Source of the DNA: SIG350 sp964520895
Lineage (GTDB): Bacteria; Bacillota; Clostridia; TANB77; SIG350
Length of the DNA stretch: 16,714 nucleotides
Direction: 5' to 3'
Assembly: GCA_964520895.1 (NCBI GenBank)
Contig: CAZFOR010000028.1
Location: 1 to 16,714, forward strand
Shown here: positions 1 to 6,227 of the stretch, in pieces
Layout of the letters: the number at the start of each line of letters is the position of its first letter
How positions within the stretch are numbered: position 1 is the stretch's first letter
Made by a program: the position numbers and the translations under genes
The notes under the pieces: model-generated
Seen by the model: only the letters and a program-made list of their open reading frames with translations
What the model was told of the DNA's origin: nothing
Database searches by the model: none

Positions 1-635
1 ACTAAATAATTGATAATTCTTTCATCAAAATCATCTCCACCTAGTCTATTATTACCACTAGTAGCTAAAACTTCAAATACACCATCACCAATATCTAATA
101 TTGATACATCAAATGTTCCTCCACCTAAGTCATAAACCATTATTTTTTGTTCTTCACCTTTATCTAATCCATATGCTAATGATGCAGCAGTAGGTTCATT
201 AATAATTCTTAATACCTCTAATCCTGCTATTCTACCAGCATCTTTTGTTGCTTGTCTTTGTGAATCACTGAAATATGCAGGTACAGTAATTACAGCTTGT
301 GTAACTTTTTGTCCTAAATAATTTTCAGCATCTGATTTCAATTTTTGTAATATCATTGCAGATATCTCTTGAGGTGTATATGATTTATCATCAATTTTAA
401 CCTTTCTATCTGTTCCCATATCTCTTTTAATTGAGATAACTGTTTTATCTGGATTAGTAACAGCTTGTCTTTTTGCTATTTGACCTACTAATCTTTCGTC
501 ATTTTTTGAAAATGCAACAACAGAAGCTGTTGTTCTATTTCCTTCTGCATTAGGTATTACAACTGGTTCTCCACCTTCCATAACAGCAACACATGAATTT
601 GTTGTACCTAAATCAATTCCTATAACTTTTCCCAT
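1..635 (-). CDS. dnaK: Hsp70 chaperone DnaK, N-terminal part (3' end outside window)
   Basis: ATP-dependent Hsp70 chaperone of the cytoplasm, which works with DnaJ and GrpE. The 211 complete codons present cover the first half of the nucleotide-binding domain. The phosphate-1 loop IDLGTTNS is at residues 7-14, NEPTAASLAYG at 146-156 and the phosphate-2 loop DLGGGTFDVS at 169-178. The reading frame runs off the left edge after GGDDFDERIINYL. The start ATG (CAT at 633-635) is preceded by AAGGAGG at 644-650. The segment after SIKRDMG is short, as in Gram-positive DnaK proteins that lack the proteobacterial insert. It lies 99 bases after grpE with no promoter or terminator that I can recognise between, so it is the third gene of the hrcA operon. 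The identification is secure; only the missing C-terminal substrate-binding half is unknown. Confidence 0.98.
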   Translation of the reverse strand, partial: MGKVIGIDLGTTNSCVAVMEGGEPVVIPNAEGNRTTASVVAFSKNDERLVGQIAKRQAVTNPDKTVISIKRDMGTDRKVKIDDKSYTPQEISAMILQKLKSDAENYLGQKVTQAVITVPAYFSDSQRQATKDAGRIAGLEVLRIINEPTAASLAYGLDKGEEQKIMVYDLGGGTFDVSILDIGDGVFEVLATSGNNRLGGDDFDERIINYL

Positions 636-707
636 TTTAAATTCCTCCTTACAATATACTTACTTTTAAGATTTCTTAAACCTTAATCTTTTGTGTTTTT
701 ATATATA

Positions 708-727
708 AATAAAGTTATTACTTTATT
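708..727 (-). other. Small AT-rich hairpin in the grpE-dnaK gap
   Basis: AATAAAGT (708-715) and ACTTTATT (720-727) form an 8-bp stem with a 4-base loop, right after the grpE stop and before dnaK. No U-run follows it on the minus strand, so it is not a convincing terminator. It could be an mRNA processing or stability element, but with this AT content chance is also plausible. Confidence 0.3.
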
Positions 728-734
728 ATATCCA

Positions 735-1298
735 TTAATTAGCAACTTTAACCATTGCATATCTTATAACTTTATCACCTAGTTTATATCCTTTTCTGAA
801 AACCTCAACAATCTCCTTTTCTCCATAGTTTGGATCATCTATATGATTTACAGATTCATGTAAATTAGGATCAAATGTTTCATTTAATGATTTAATTTCC
901 TCAACATTATATTTTTTTAATACATCTATAAATTGTTTATGAATTAAATTAATACCATCTTTTAAATCACTATCTTGTGAATTATCTATTGCTTTATCTA
1001 AATTATCAATTACTTCTAGAAAATTAGAAATAATATCTGAAATTAATGAATTATATAATTGTTCTCTTTCTTTATTACTTCTTTTTTTATAATTATCAAA
1101 TTCAGCCATTACTCTTTGAAGGCTTTCATAATTCTTTTTAGCTTCTTCTTTTTTTTCTTCTAATTCCTTTTTTACACTAATTAAAACTTCATCTTGTTTT
1201 TCTTCTGAGCAATCACACCCACAATTATCTTCTGGTGTGCATTCACAATCAGGACCACATCCACATTTTTTTTCTTCTTCTTTAAGCTTTTTACTCAT
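735..1298 (-). CDS. grpE: Nucleotide exchange factor GrpE with Cys-rich N-terminus
   Basis: GrpE releases ADP from DnaK and works as a cytoplasmic dimer. I start it at the ATG at 1298 (187 aa), not at the in-frame ATG 30 bases upstream, because the ideal site AGAAGGAGGG sits between the two. Residues 38-100 form the long charged coiled-coil helix (KKELEEKKEEAKK, then MAEFDNYKKRSNKERE). Residues 142-186 carry the GrpE signature: FDPNLHESV, then EVFRKGYKLGDKVIRYAMVKV. The unusual part is residues 12-30, with seven cysteines in CxC and CxxxC spacing (CGCGPDCEC, then CGCDC) among acidic residues. This replaces the Cys-poor acidic tail usual in GrpE. The start codon overlaps the hrcA stop by 8 bases (1291-1298) and the ribosome site lies inside hrcA, so the two genes are probably translationally coupled. 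Confidence 0.97.
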   Translation of the reverse strand: MSKKLKEEEKKCGCGPDCECTPEDNCGCDCSEEKQDEVLISVKKELEEKKEEAKKNYESLQRVMAEFDNYKKRSNKEREQLYNSLISDIISNFLEVIDNLDKAIDNSQDSDLKDGINLIHKQFIDVLKKYNVEEIKSLNETFDPNLHESVNHIDDPNYGEKEIVEVFRKGYKLGDKVIRYAMVKVAN

Positions 1299-2307
1299 CC
1301 AAATACCCTCCTTCTCTATATTTATCATTTAATATTTCTTTTATACATCTAATTACTGATAATACTTTTGCATAATCCATTCTTGTAGGCCCTATAATTC
1401 CAACAATTCCTAAATTTTGTGGACATTTAAATGTTATTAATGAAAAATCTTTAAATTCTGAGTTGTTATTTTCATCGCCAATATATATATTTACATCATC
1501 ATCTTCAACATTTAAAACTTCTCTTATTAGTTGTTTTGTTTCTAATACATCTAAAAATTTCTTTGCTACATTAGCACTTTTAAATTCAGGATGATTATAT
1601 ATGTTATTTGCACCATCATAAGTAATATCATTTTTTTTTATTATATTAGTTATTTCATGTAATATTGGTATTAATATATCTAAATAATTACTAAGTTCTG
1701 CCCCAACATATTTAATTGGATCAATATCAATATCTTTTACATAAACATCTACTAATTTTGCTCTTAATATATTATTTAATTTTTCAATAATATCTTCTGA
1801 TACTTCTTTTTCAAGTTTAATAATTGTTTCTTTAATTGCTCCTTCTTTTGTTAGAACAACAATTAACAACATATTATTATTTAATAATACAAGCTTAATA
1901 TCTTCAATTACAGCTTCATATATATCTGGTCCTGCTGATATTACAGTATATTTAGTTATATCTGAAACTGCTTTACTAATATGTTTTACAATTTCACTTA
2001 CTTCTAATATTTCTCTTTCAACATTATTTCTAATAAATTTTACTTCTTCTTCACCTAATTTGTTAGTTTTCATTAAACTATCAACATAAAATCTATATCC
2101 CAGTGTTGATGGTACTCTACCAGAAGATGTATGTGTTTTATCTAAATATCCCATTTCTTCAAGCTCTGCCATTTCATTTCTAATAGTTGCAGGACTTACA
2201 CCTAAATTATAGTTATCAACCAATGTTTTTGAACCTACTGGTTGTACATTACCAATATAATCTTCAATAATAGTTTGTAATATTTTCTTTTTTCTATCAT
2301 TTAACAT
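1291..2307 (-). CDS. hrcA: Heat-inducible transcription repressor HrcA
   Basis: HrcA binds CIRCE operators as a dimer and represses class I heat-shock genes. Its folding depends on GroEL in well-studied Firmicutes. The 338 aa match normal family length. Residues 1-78 are the winged helix-turn-helix: LNDRKKKILQTIIEDY, GSKTLVDNYNLGVSPATIRNE, and the wing SSGRVPSTLGYRFYVDSL. The GAF-like inducer region and the C-terminal dimerisation part follow, ending in LGIVGIIGPTRMDYAKV near the C-terminus, a strongly conserved HrcA signature. The start at 2307 has AGGAGT about 7 bases upstream. It is the first gene of the operon, directly downstream of the CIRCE operator that it should bind, so it represses itself together with grpE and dnaK. 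Confidence 0.98.
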   Translation of the reverse strand: MLNDRKKKILQTIIEDYIGNVQPVGSKTLVDNYNLGVSPATIRNEMAELEEMGYLDKTHTSSGRVPSTLGYRFYVDSLMKTNKLGEEEVKFIRNNVEREILEVSEIVKHISKAVSDITKYTVISAGPDIYEAVIEDIKLVLLNNNMLLIVVLTKEGAIKETIIKLEKEVSEDIIEKLNNILRAKLVDVYVKDIDIDPIKYVGAELSNYLDILIPILHEITNIIKKNDITYDGANNIYNHPEFKSANVAKKFLDVLETKQLIREVLNVEDDDVNIYIGDENNNSEFKDFSLITFKCPQNLGIVGIIGPTRMDYAKVLSVIRCIKEILNDKYREGGYLDE

Positions 2308-2323
2308 TATATCAACTCCTTTT

Positions 2324-2350
2324 TTAGCACTTATATTGTTTGAGTGCTAA
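2324..2350 (-). promoter_or_regulatory. CIRCE operator (HrcA binding site)
   Basis: TTAGCACTT (2324-2332), a 9-base spacer and GAGTGCTAA (2342-2350). The CIRCE consensus is TTAGCACTC-N9-GAGTGCTAA, so 17 of 18 arm bases match. It lies between the predicted transcription start (about 2354) and the hrcA start codon, the usual repressor position, and would also form a hairpin in the 5' leader. Confidence 0.97.
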
Positions 2351-2360
2351 ATACTATAAT

Positions 2361-2389
2361 AAAATATCACTTTCATTAGCACTTGTCAA
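2361..2389 (-). promoter_or_regulatory. Sigma-A promoter of the hrcA operon
   Basis: On the minus strand, TTGACA (2384-2389) is followed after 17 bases by TATTTT (2361-2366), preceded by TGA as an extended -10. The -35 is perfect and the -10 weak (4/6), helped by the TG motif. Predicted start is near 2354, four bases before the CIRCE. Confidence 0.8.
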
Positions 2390-2402
2390 TACCTTTTGCT
2401 AA
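2376..2402 (-). promoter_or_regulatory. Second, degenerate CIRCE-like operator over the -35 box
   Basis: TTAGCACTT (2376-2384), exactly 9 bases, then TTTTGCTAA (2394-2402). The left arm matches the consensus 8/9 and the right arm 6/9. The -35 hexamer lies across the left arm and spacer, so HrcA bound here would block RNA polymerase directly. Its centre is 52 bp from the centre of the first CIRCE. This is a sequence inference; binding is not known. Confidence 0.55.
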
Positions 2403-2437
2403 AAAAATATTTTTTCTTTAAAGAACCTGAATCATAT

Positions 2438-2470
2438 AAAAAAGAATACCAGTTTTATACTGATATTCTT
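2438..2470 (-). terminator. Intrinsic terminator of the transglutaminase/HAD unit
   Basis: A 12-bp stem pairs 2459-2470 with 2442-2453 around a 5-base loop. Its one imperfection is a U:G wobble in the minus-strand RNA. Six U residues follow (A-run 2438-2443 on the plus strand). It ends transcription 19 bases after the HAD stop and insulates the hrcA promoter. Confidence 0.9.
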
Positions 2471-2488
2471 ATACACAATTATTATTTA

Positions 2489-3367
2489 TTAACTTTCCAA
2501 TACAAACTTATTAATTACATCAGCAACACCATTTTCATCATTAGATGGCGCAATATAATCAGCTGCTTCTTTATATTTAGGTGCTGCATTATTCATAATA
2601 ACACCTAGACCAGCTTTTTTAACCATTTCAACATCATTAGCATTATCACCTATTGCTATTACTTCACTAATACCTATATTTAGTTTATTAATTAAATATT
2701 CAATAGCACTAGATTTATTCGCATCTTTTTTTGATACTTCTGTATAATAATATGAAACTTCTACTGTTTCACTTCCAACATTAATCATTTTCCTTGATGA
2801 ATGAGATACATCTAAAACAGTTACATCTTCATTTGCCCTTAATTTGCGTATAATACTATCAAAAACGCTTTTATCCTCATCACAGATAGTTATCTTAGAT
2901 ACCAGCATATCCGGGTTATTTTTAAGCAATTCTTGCATATTATTACATATATTAATTTTAATCTTTCTATCTGGTGATAATTTCTTGTTTTCCATATTAT
3001 AAAAAAGTGCACTATATACTATTTTTTTAGTAAAAACCTCATTCAATGTATATAAATTATAATTTATAGAATTTTCATCACATATTTGCACTATTCTTAG
3101 TGCAGTATCTCTACTCATAAGATTACGATATATATCTTCATCTGTTTTTAAATCAGTTATAATTGCTCCATTTCCAGATATTACATATGAATCAAGCCCT
3201 ATTTGTTTAGCAAATAAACTTGTAGAAGAAGAAACTCTTCCAGAAGCAAGAACAATTATAGTACCTTTTTCTTGTGCATTTAATAATACTTGTTTTGTTT
3301 CATCTGTAATCTGACTATATGAATTTAACAATGTTCCATCTAAATCTATAAAAACTATTTTGTACAT
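2489..3367 (-). CDS. Cof-type HAD-superfamily phosphatase
   Basis: Predicted cytoplasmic Mg-dependent phosphatase of the HAD IIB (Cof) subfamily, 292 aa, normal length. Motif I is DLDGT at 8-12, with nucleophile Asp8 and acid/base Asp10. Motif II is Ser42 in VLASGR. The motif III lysine is most likely Lys218 in ANKSSAIEYL, and motif IV is GDNANDVEMV at 240-249. The C2 cap domain lies between motifs II and III (about 85-195). Substrates of this subfamily are usually sugar phosphates, nucleotides or cofactors, and the sequence does not tell which. The start at 3367 has AAGGAG, and the first bases of that ribosome site are also the stop codon of the upstream transglutaminase-like gene. The two are therefore tightly co-transcribed, although nothing links a phosphatase functionally to a secreted wall protein. 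Confidence 0.93.
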   Translation of the reverse strand: MYKIVFIDLDGTLLNSYSQITDETKQVLLNAQEKGTIIVLASGRVSSSTSLFAKQIGLDSYVISGNGAIITDLKTDEDIYRNLMSRDTALRIVQICDENSINYNLYTLNEVFTKKIVYSALFYNMENKKLSPDRKIKINICNNMQELLKNNPDMLVSKITICDEDKSVFDSIIRKLRANEDVTVLDVSHSSRKMINVGSETVEVSYYYTEVSKKDANKSSAIEYLINKLNIGISEVIAIGDNANDVEMVKKAGLGVIMNNAAPKYKEAADYIAPSNDENGVADVINKFVLES

Positions 3368-3376
3368 ATTTTCTCC

Positions 3377-4864
3377 TTATTTCGTATATCTATCTAAAAT
3401 CGTAGCAATTTCTGCTCTTGTTATATATCCATTTGGTTTAAAAGTGTTATCTGGATATCCATTTATTATACTATTTGCATAACATGATACAATTTCATCT
3501 TTAAATTTACTATTGCTAATATCAGTTAAATTAGTAGTTTTATATGATAAATCAGGCAAAAACGGATCTAATAAAGCAACTACTTCTTGTCTTGTTATTG
3601 GATCATCCATTTTTAATTTATTACCAAATACATAGTTTATAGTTTTATATCCTGCACCATTATTATAATCATTCAAATAATACGCATAATATTTCATTAA
3701 ACTATCATAATCATTTTTTGACCAATTTGTTATAAAATCAGAAGGATAATATATATCTGATATAGTATAATAATATTTATTCTCATATTTCATAGTTCTA
3801 GCTAATAATGCAATATATTCTATTCTACTAACATTACTATCTGGTTTATATGTATTATCTTCATAACCATTTATAATATTTTTATCTGACATATTTTCAA
3901 TTGAATCCTTTGCCCAGTGCGAATTAATATCACTATAGTACATAGTAGAATTTAATTTTATATTTTTACTATAATCAGCTAAATCAATTCCATATCTGAC
4001 TATTTCATTATTTTCTATATTATATACACCCTCTACAACATAAATTGGTTTATCTAATGTCAAAAAACCATTCCAATATGGTGTCTTGTTACCATTAACA
4101 TAATATTCTGCTGTTACTTCTGATGGTACCCATCCATATCCTTCAAAATATACTTCTACCCAAGCATGATATATAGTAGTAGTGTCCATCATTTCGCCTT
4201 TTTCCAGTCCTTCTGTTCTAAAACCAGTAAGAACTCTTGCTGGTATATTAGAGGCTCTGCATAATGCTACAAATAATGTAGCATATTCTTCACACACACC
4301 TCTTCCTGTTAGTAATCCTGATAATGCACCTTTGTTTCTATATTGTACAGATACATCATAACTTATATGCATATTAACAAACTCGAAAATATTCTTAACT
4401 TTTTCATAATCATTTTTACAATTTTGTGTCAATTCATTTGCCTTTTCAATTATTCTGGCATCATTACTTTCTATATTCTCGCAAGGTCTTAAATATATAC
4501 TTTTAACATCTTGCGAAGCATTAGCAGCTGTTATATTTTTAGTATAATCTGATACTTCAACATCTTTTTTAATACTTATAGTATAATTTTTAATTTTACT
4601 ATTTCCAATATCATATCTAGCTATTCTATTACCATAATCATCAAAAATATATCTAGTTGGTTTAGGAGAAATTGTTATTGTTCCTTTTTGATAATTCGTT
4701 TCATTTATAGATCCAATAAATATCTCGATAAAAGCTCCATTTGGAGTTGTTCCATTATTCTTAAAATAATATTTATCTTCAACAGTATATGAACTAACTA
4801 TTGCATAACAATTACTTATACATATAACTAAAATACATATTATAAAACTAATTTTTCTCTTCAT
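3377..4864 (-). CDS. Secreted transglutaminase-like protein with three SLH domains
   Basis: Predicted exported wall-associated protein, 495 aa. The start is the ATG at 4864 because GTAGGTGAT precedes it and a signal peptide begins there (MKRKISFIICILVICISNCYA). The longer frame back to 4960 would begin inside the terminator hairpin. Residues about 145-255 are a transglutaminase-core fold: Cys191 in GRGVCEEYATLF, His233 in YHAWVEVYFEGYGW, and an acidic third residue, Glu249, in WVPSEVT. Such domains are cysteine proteases, peptidases or cross-linkers, and the substrate is unknown. Three SLH domains follow at about 310-353, 366-434 and 446-493. The first and third carry NGYxDNTxKPxxxxxRxE; the middle one is stretched and Tyr-rich. 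It has its own promoter, and the HAD phosphatase gene follows after 9 bases. A role in envelope remodelling is inferred. Confidence 0.9.
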   Translation of the reverse strand: MKRKISFIICILVICISNCYAIVSSYTVEDKYYFKNNGTTPNGAFIEIFIGSINETNYQKGTITISPKPTRYIFDDYGNRIARYDIGNSKIKNYTISIKKDVEVSDYTKNITAANASQDVKSIYLRPCENIESNDARIIEKANELTQNCKNDYEKVKNIFEFVNMHISYDVSVQYRNKGALSGLLTGRGVCEEYATLFVALCRASNIPARVLTGFRTEGLEKGEMMDTTTIYHAWVEVYFEGYGWVPSEVTAEYYVNGNKTPYWNGFLTLDKPIYVVEGVYNIENNEIVRYGIDLADYSKNIKLNSTMYYSDINSHWAKDSIENMSDKNIINGYEDNTYKPDSNVSRIEYIALLARTMKYENKYYYTISDIYYPSDFITNWSKNDYDSLMKYYAYYLNDYNNGAGYKTINYVFGNKLKMDDPITRQEVVALLDPFLPDLSYKTTNLTDISNSKFKDEIVSCYANSIINGYPDNTFKPNGYITRAEIATILDRYTK

Positions 4865-4880
4865 TTCATCACCTACATTT

Positions 4881-4909
4881 ATTCTAATATACTTGTAGGA
4901 TATTTGCAA
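4881..4909 (-). promoter_or_regulatory. Sigma-A promoter of the transglutaminase/HAD unit
   Basis: TTGCAA (4904-4909), 17 bases, then TAGAAT (4881-4886) on the minus strand: 4/6 and 5/6 matches. It lies 17 bases upstream of the ATG at 4864, which implies a very short leader carrying AGGTGAT. Confidence 0.6.
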
Positions 4910-4938
4910 TACAAAATTTAATTTTTCTAAAAAATAGT

Positions 4939-4983
4939 AAAAAGAAACCCCTTCAAGCATATAGCTTAAAGGGGTTTCTTTTT
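4939..4983 (-). terminator. Strong intrinsic terminator (bidirectional sequence)
   Basis: AAAAAGAAACCCCTT (4939-4953) pairs perfectly with AAGGGGTTTCTTTTT (4969-4983). AAGC/GCTT extends the stem after one G:U pair, closing a 5-base ATATA loop. The stem has four consecutive G:C pairs. It lies 7 bases after the stop of the Ser-rich surface protein gene. U-runs at both ends mean it could work either way, but only minus-strand genes flank it. Confidence 0.92.
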
Positions 4984-4990
4984 AACTGGA

Positions 4991-5956
4991 TTATCTTGCG
5001 TCAATCCAGCCACCTTCTGAAGATGATTCTGTCCTTGAAGGACGGCTATCATCATTCGAAGATGTTGTTGCCGATGTTCCATGCACTGGACGTTCATCAC
5101 TACTCGAGCTTGCACTCGATGAAACAGATGAAGACGAAGTTGACACATTGTGCACCGGGCGCTCATGCGAAGATGAGCTTGTTGATGTTGATCTAGAACT
5201 ACTTCTACTAGAAGACTGTTCAGATACTATATCAACTTCCCAAGTAGTGTTGTTTCTGTTTCCAGAATCAGAAATCCACTGTCCATCTGTAGTAGTAACA
5301 TTGTGAACCGGGCGCTGTTCCTGAACAACAGGAGCAGGTGTAGCTACAGGTGCTTCGGGAGTAGCTACTGGTTTTTCAACCTTAGGAGCTTCCGTCGGAG
5401 CCTGTGTTGCCGGAGTTTGAACTGCCGGAGCCTGTGCTGGCTTCTGTGTTGATGTTGAGGTTGAAGTAGTTGCCGTATATGTCACTGTCGACTTTGACGG
5501 CTTAGCAACTGTTTTCGCAACTGTTGCTACTTCTTCAATCTTCTCTTCAACTGCTACTTCATCATGATGATGAATCTTGCAGCTAAAGTCCATTACTGCC
5601 GTCAACTGAGATACTCTTTCAGTAATGGTTAAACCCTCAGCATTTACAACTCCCCACAATTTTTCCAGATATTCAACCATTTCAACCATGTAGGTATTGT
5701 TGGTCTTAAGAACATCTGTCACTTCTAAGCTTTCTAGTTTAACATCCTTGTGCGTTTCCACTATCTCGTTCCACTTGGAAACGAGTGTGGAAATCTCGTT
5801 CCGCTCTTCGTCAGTTAGTGTTGCCGGAGTTTGAACTGCCGGAGCCTGTGCTGGTGTTGCTACCTGCTTTTTCGGCCAAAGCAGGCAGATTACTGCCGTA
5901 ACCAATAAAATGGCTACAACAATTATTGCTATCATTTTTACTTTCTTTTGAGTCAT
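4991..5956 (-). CDS. Unrecognised membrane-anchored Thr/Pro- and Ser-rich surface protein, compositionally foreign
   Basis: I do not recognise a family. The 321 aa start with a short basic stretch and one hydrophobic segment (8-27, IAIIVVAILLVTAVICLLW), read as a signal anchor or uncleaved export signal. Residues 47-125 look helical and folded. Residue 126 is Cys, followed by His129-131 and Asp132. Residues 150-212 are a Thr/Ala/Pro linker. From 215 on comes a Ser/Arg-rich tail with RPVHN at 215-219 and 266-270, and RPVHG at 289-293. GQWISDSG (225-232) is echoed by the C-terminal GGWIDAR. AQAPAVQTPAT occurs twice (36-46, 174-184). The start at 5956 has AAGGAGGAG. Composition is very different from its neighbours: one line (5041-5100) counts 29 G+C in 60, against 17 in 60 at 9181-9240, and Arg/Pro codons such as CGC and CCG appear. 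It stands alone with its own promoter and terminator. Recent transfer is the simplest reading; a foreign assembly insert is the alternative. Confidence 0.85.
   Translation of the reverse strand: MTQKKVKMIAIIVVAILLVTAVICLLWPKKQVATPAQAPAVQTPATLTDEERNEISTLVSKWNEIVETHKDVKLESLEVTDVLKTNNTYMVEMVEYLEKLWGVVNAEGLTITERVSQLTAVMDFSCKIHHHDEVAVEEKIEEVATVAKTVAKPSKSTVTYTATTSTSTSTQKPAQAPAVQTPATQAPTEAPKVEKPVATPEAPVATPAPVVQEQRPVHNVTTTDGQWISDSGNRNNTTWEVDIVSEQSSSRSSSRSTSTSSSSHERPVHNVSTSSSSVSSSASSSSDERPVHGTSATTSSNDDSRPSRTESSSEGGWIDAR
5404..5440. repeat. Exact 37-bp direct repeat, copy 1
   Basis: Identical to 5818-5854 and in the same reading frame, encoding the duplicated AQAPAVQTPAT linker of the Ser-rich surface protein. 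Identity at third codon positions indicates a recent duplication or gene conversion. Confidence 0.95.
5818..5854. repeat. Exact 37-bp direct repeat, copy 2
   Basis: Partner of 5404-5440. It lies just after the membrane anchor in the protein, so the Pro/Ala linker occurs on both sides of the helical segment. Confidence 0.95.
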
Positions 5957-5961
5957 GACGA

Positions 5962-6108
5962 CTCCTCCTTCTGGCCTTTTAGGCCGATTATTTTTTTAAG
6001 CGCAAATTGCACTTATTAATGCTAATTTCATAAAGTAAAAGGAGAGATCGTATTCTCATCTCTATCTTTAACACTAAAAATTAGTATTAATAAATGCAAT
6101 TATTTGCT
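5962..6108 (-). promoter_or_regulatory. Long folded 5' leader with possible Shine-Dalgarno sequestering
   Basis: Leader of the Ser-rich surface protein gene, about 155 nt from the predicted start near 6112. Outer stem: 6078-6100 pairs with 6006-6028 (23 positions, one A.C mismatch and one G:U in the RNA). Then 6066-6070 pairs with 6031-6035, and an inner hairpin pairs AGAGAT (6058-6063 with 6043-6048). Near the gene, GGCCT/AGGCC (5973-5985) is a 5-bp hairpin right before the ribosome site AAGGAGGAG (5962-5970). The minus-strand sequence CUCCUU (6039-6044) is complementary to AAGGAG of that site and overlaps the inner hairpin by two bases, so two folds would compete. I do not recognise a known riboswitch class. 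The structure is seen; the switching role is inferred. Confidence 0.6.
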
Positions 6109-6118
6109 ATGTATATAT

Positions 6119-6147
6119 ATTATACCACTTTTACGCAAAGTTTTCAA
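6119..6147 (-). promoter_or_regulatory. Sigma-A promoter of the Ser-rich surface protein gene
   Basis: TTGAAA (6142-6147), 17 bases, TATAAT (6119-6124), with TGG directly before the -10 as an extended -10. It matches 11 of the 12 hexamer bases, so strong constitutive transcription is expected. That would leave the long leader as the likely control point. Confidence 0.88.
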
Positions 6148-6192
6148 GCATTTTCTGGTAATTATAGGTTATTAGCGATATATTTACGCAAT

Positions 6193-6221
6193 AAAAAATA
6201 GAGCTAATTGCTCTATTTTTT
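6193..6221 (-). terminator. Intrinsic terminator of the 907-aa SLH gene
   Basis: AAAAAATAGAGC (6193-6204) pairs perfectly with GCTCTATTTTTT (6210-6221) around a 5-base loop, 6 bases after the stop codon. U-runs on both strands make the sequence potentially bidirectional. Confidence 0.92.
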
Positions 6222-6227
6222 ACCAAA

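Noticed and set aside
1299..1328. Ten-residue N-terminal extension of GrpE from the ATG at 1328
   Set aside because: The strong ribosome site AGAAGGAGGG lies between the two ATGs and only fits the downstream one.
2396..2608. Short plus-strand open frame over the hrcA promoter and the 3' end of the HAD gene
   Set aside because: It overlaps CIRCE-like, terminator and coding signals of the minus strand, lacks a ribosome site and has AT-rich low-complexity translation.
4107..4200. Glu249 in place of the usual third catalytic Asp in the transglutaminase-like domain
   Set aside because: From memory, a WxPxEVT ending is common in Firmicute members of this family, so it does not by itself suggest an inactive protein.
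4865..4960. N-terminal extension of the transglutaminase-like protein from the ATG at 4960
   Set aside because: It would start inside the terminator hairpin, have no ribosome site and bury the signal peptide 32 residues in.
4966..5196. Additional short frames on both strands inside the Ser-rich protein gene
   Set aside because: Shadows of the repetitive, higher-GC coding sequence, without ribosome sites or recognisable motifs.
6112..6124. TATATA run as a microsatellite
   Set aside because: Short and explained by the -10 region of a sigma-A promoter.
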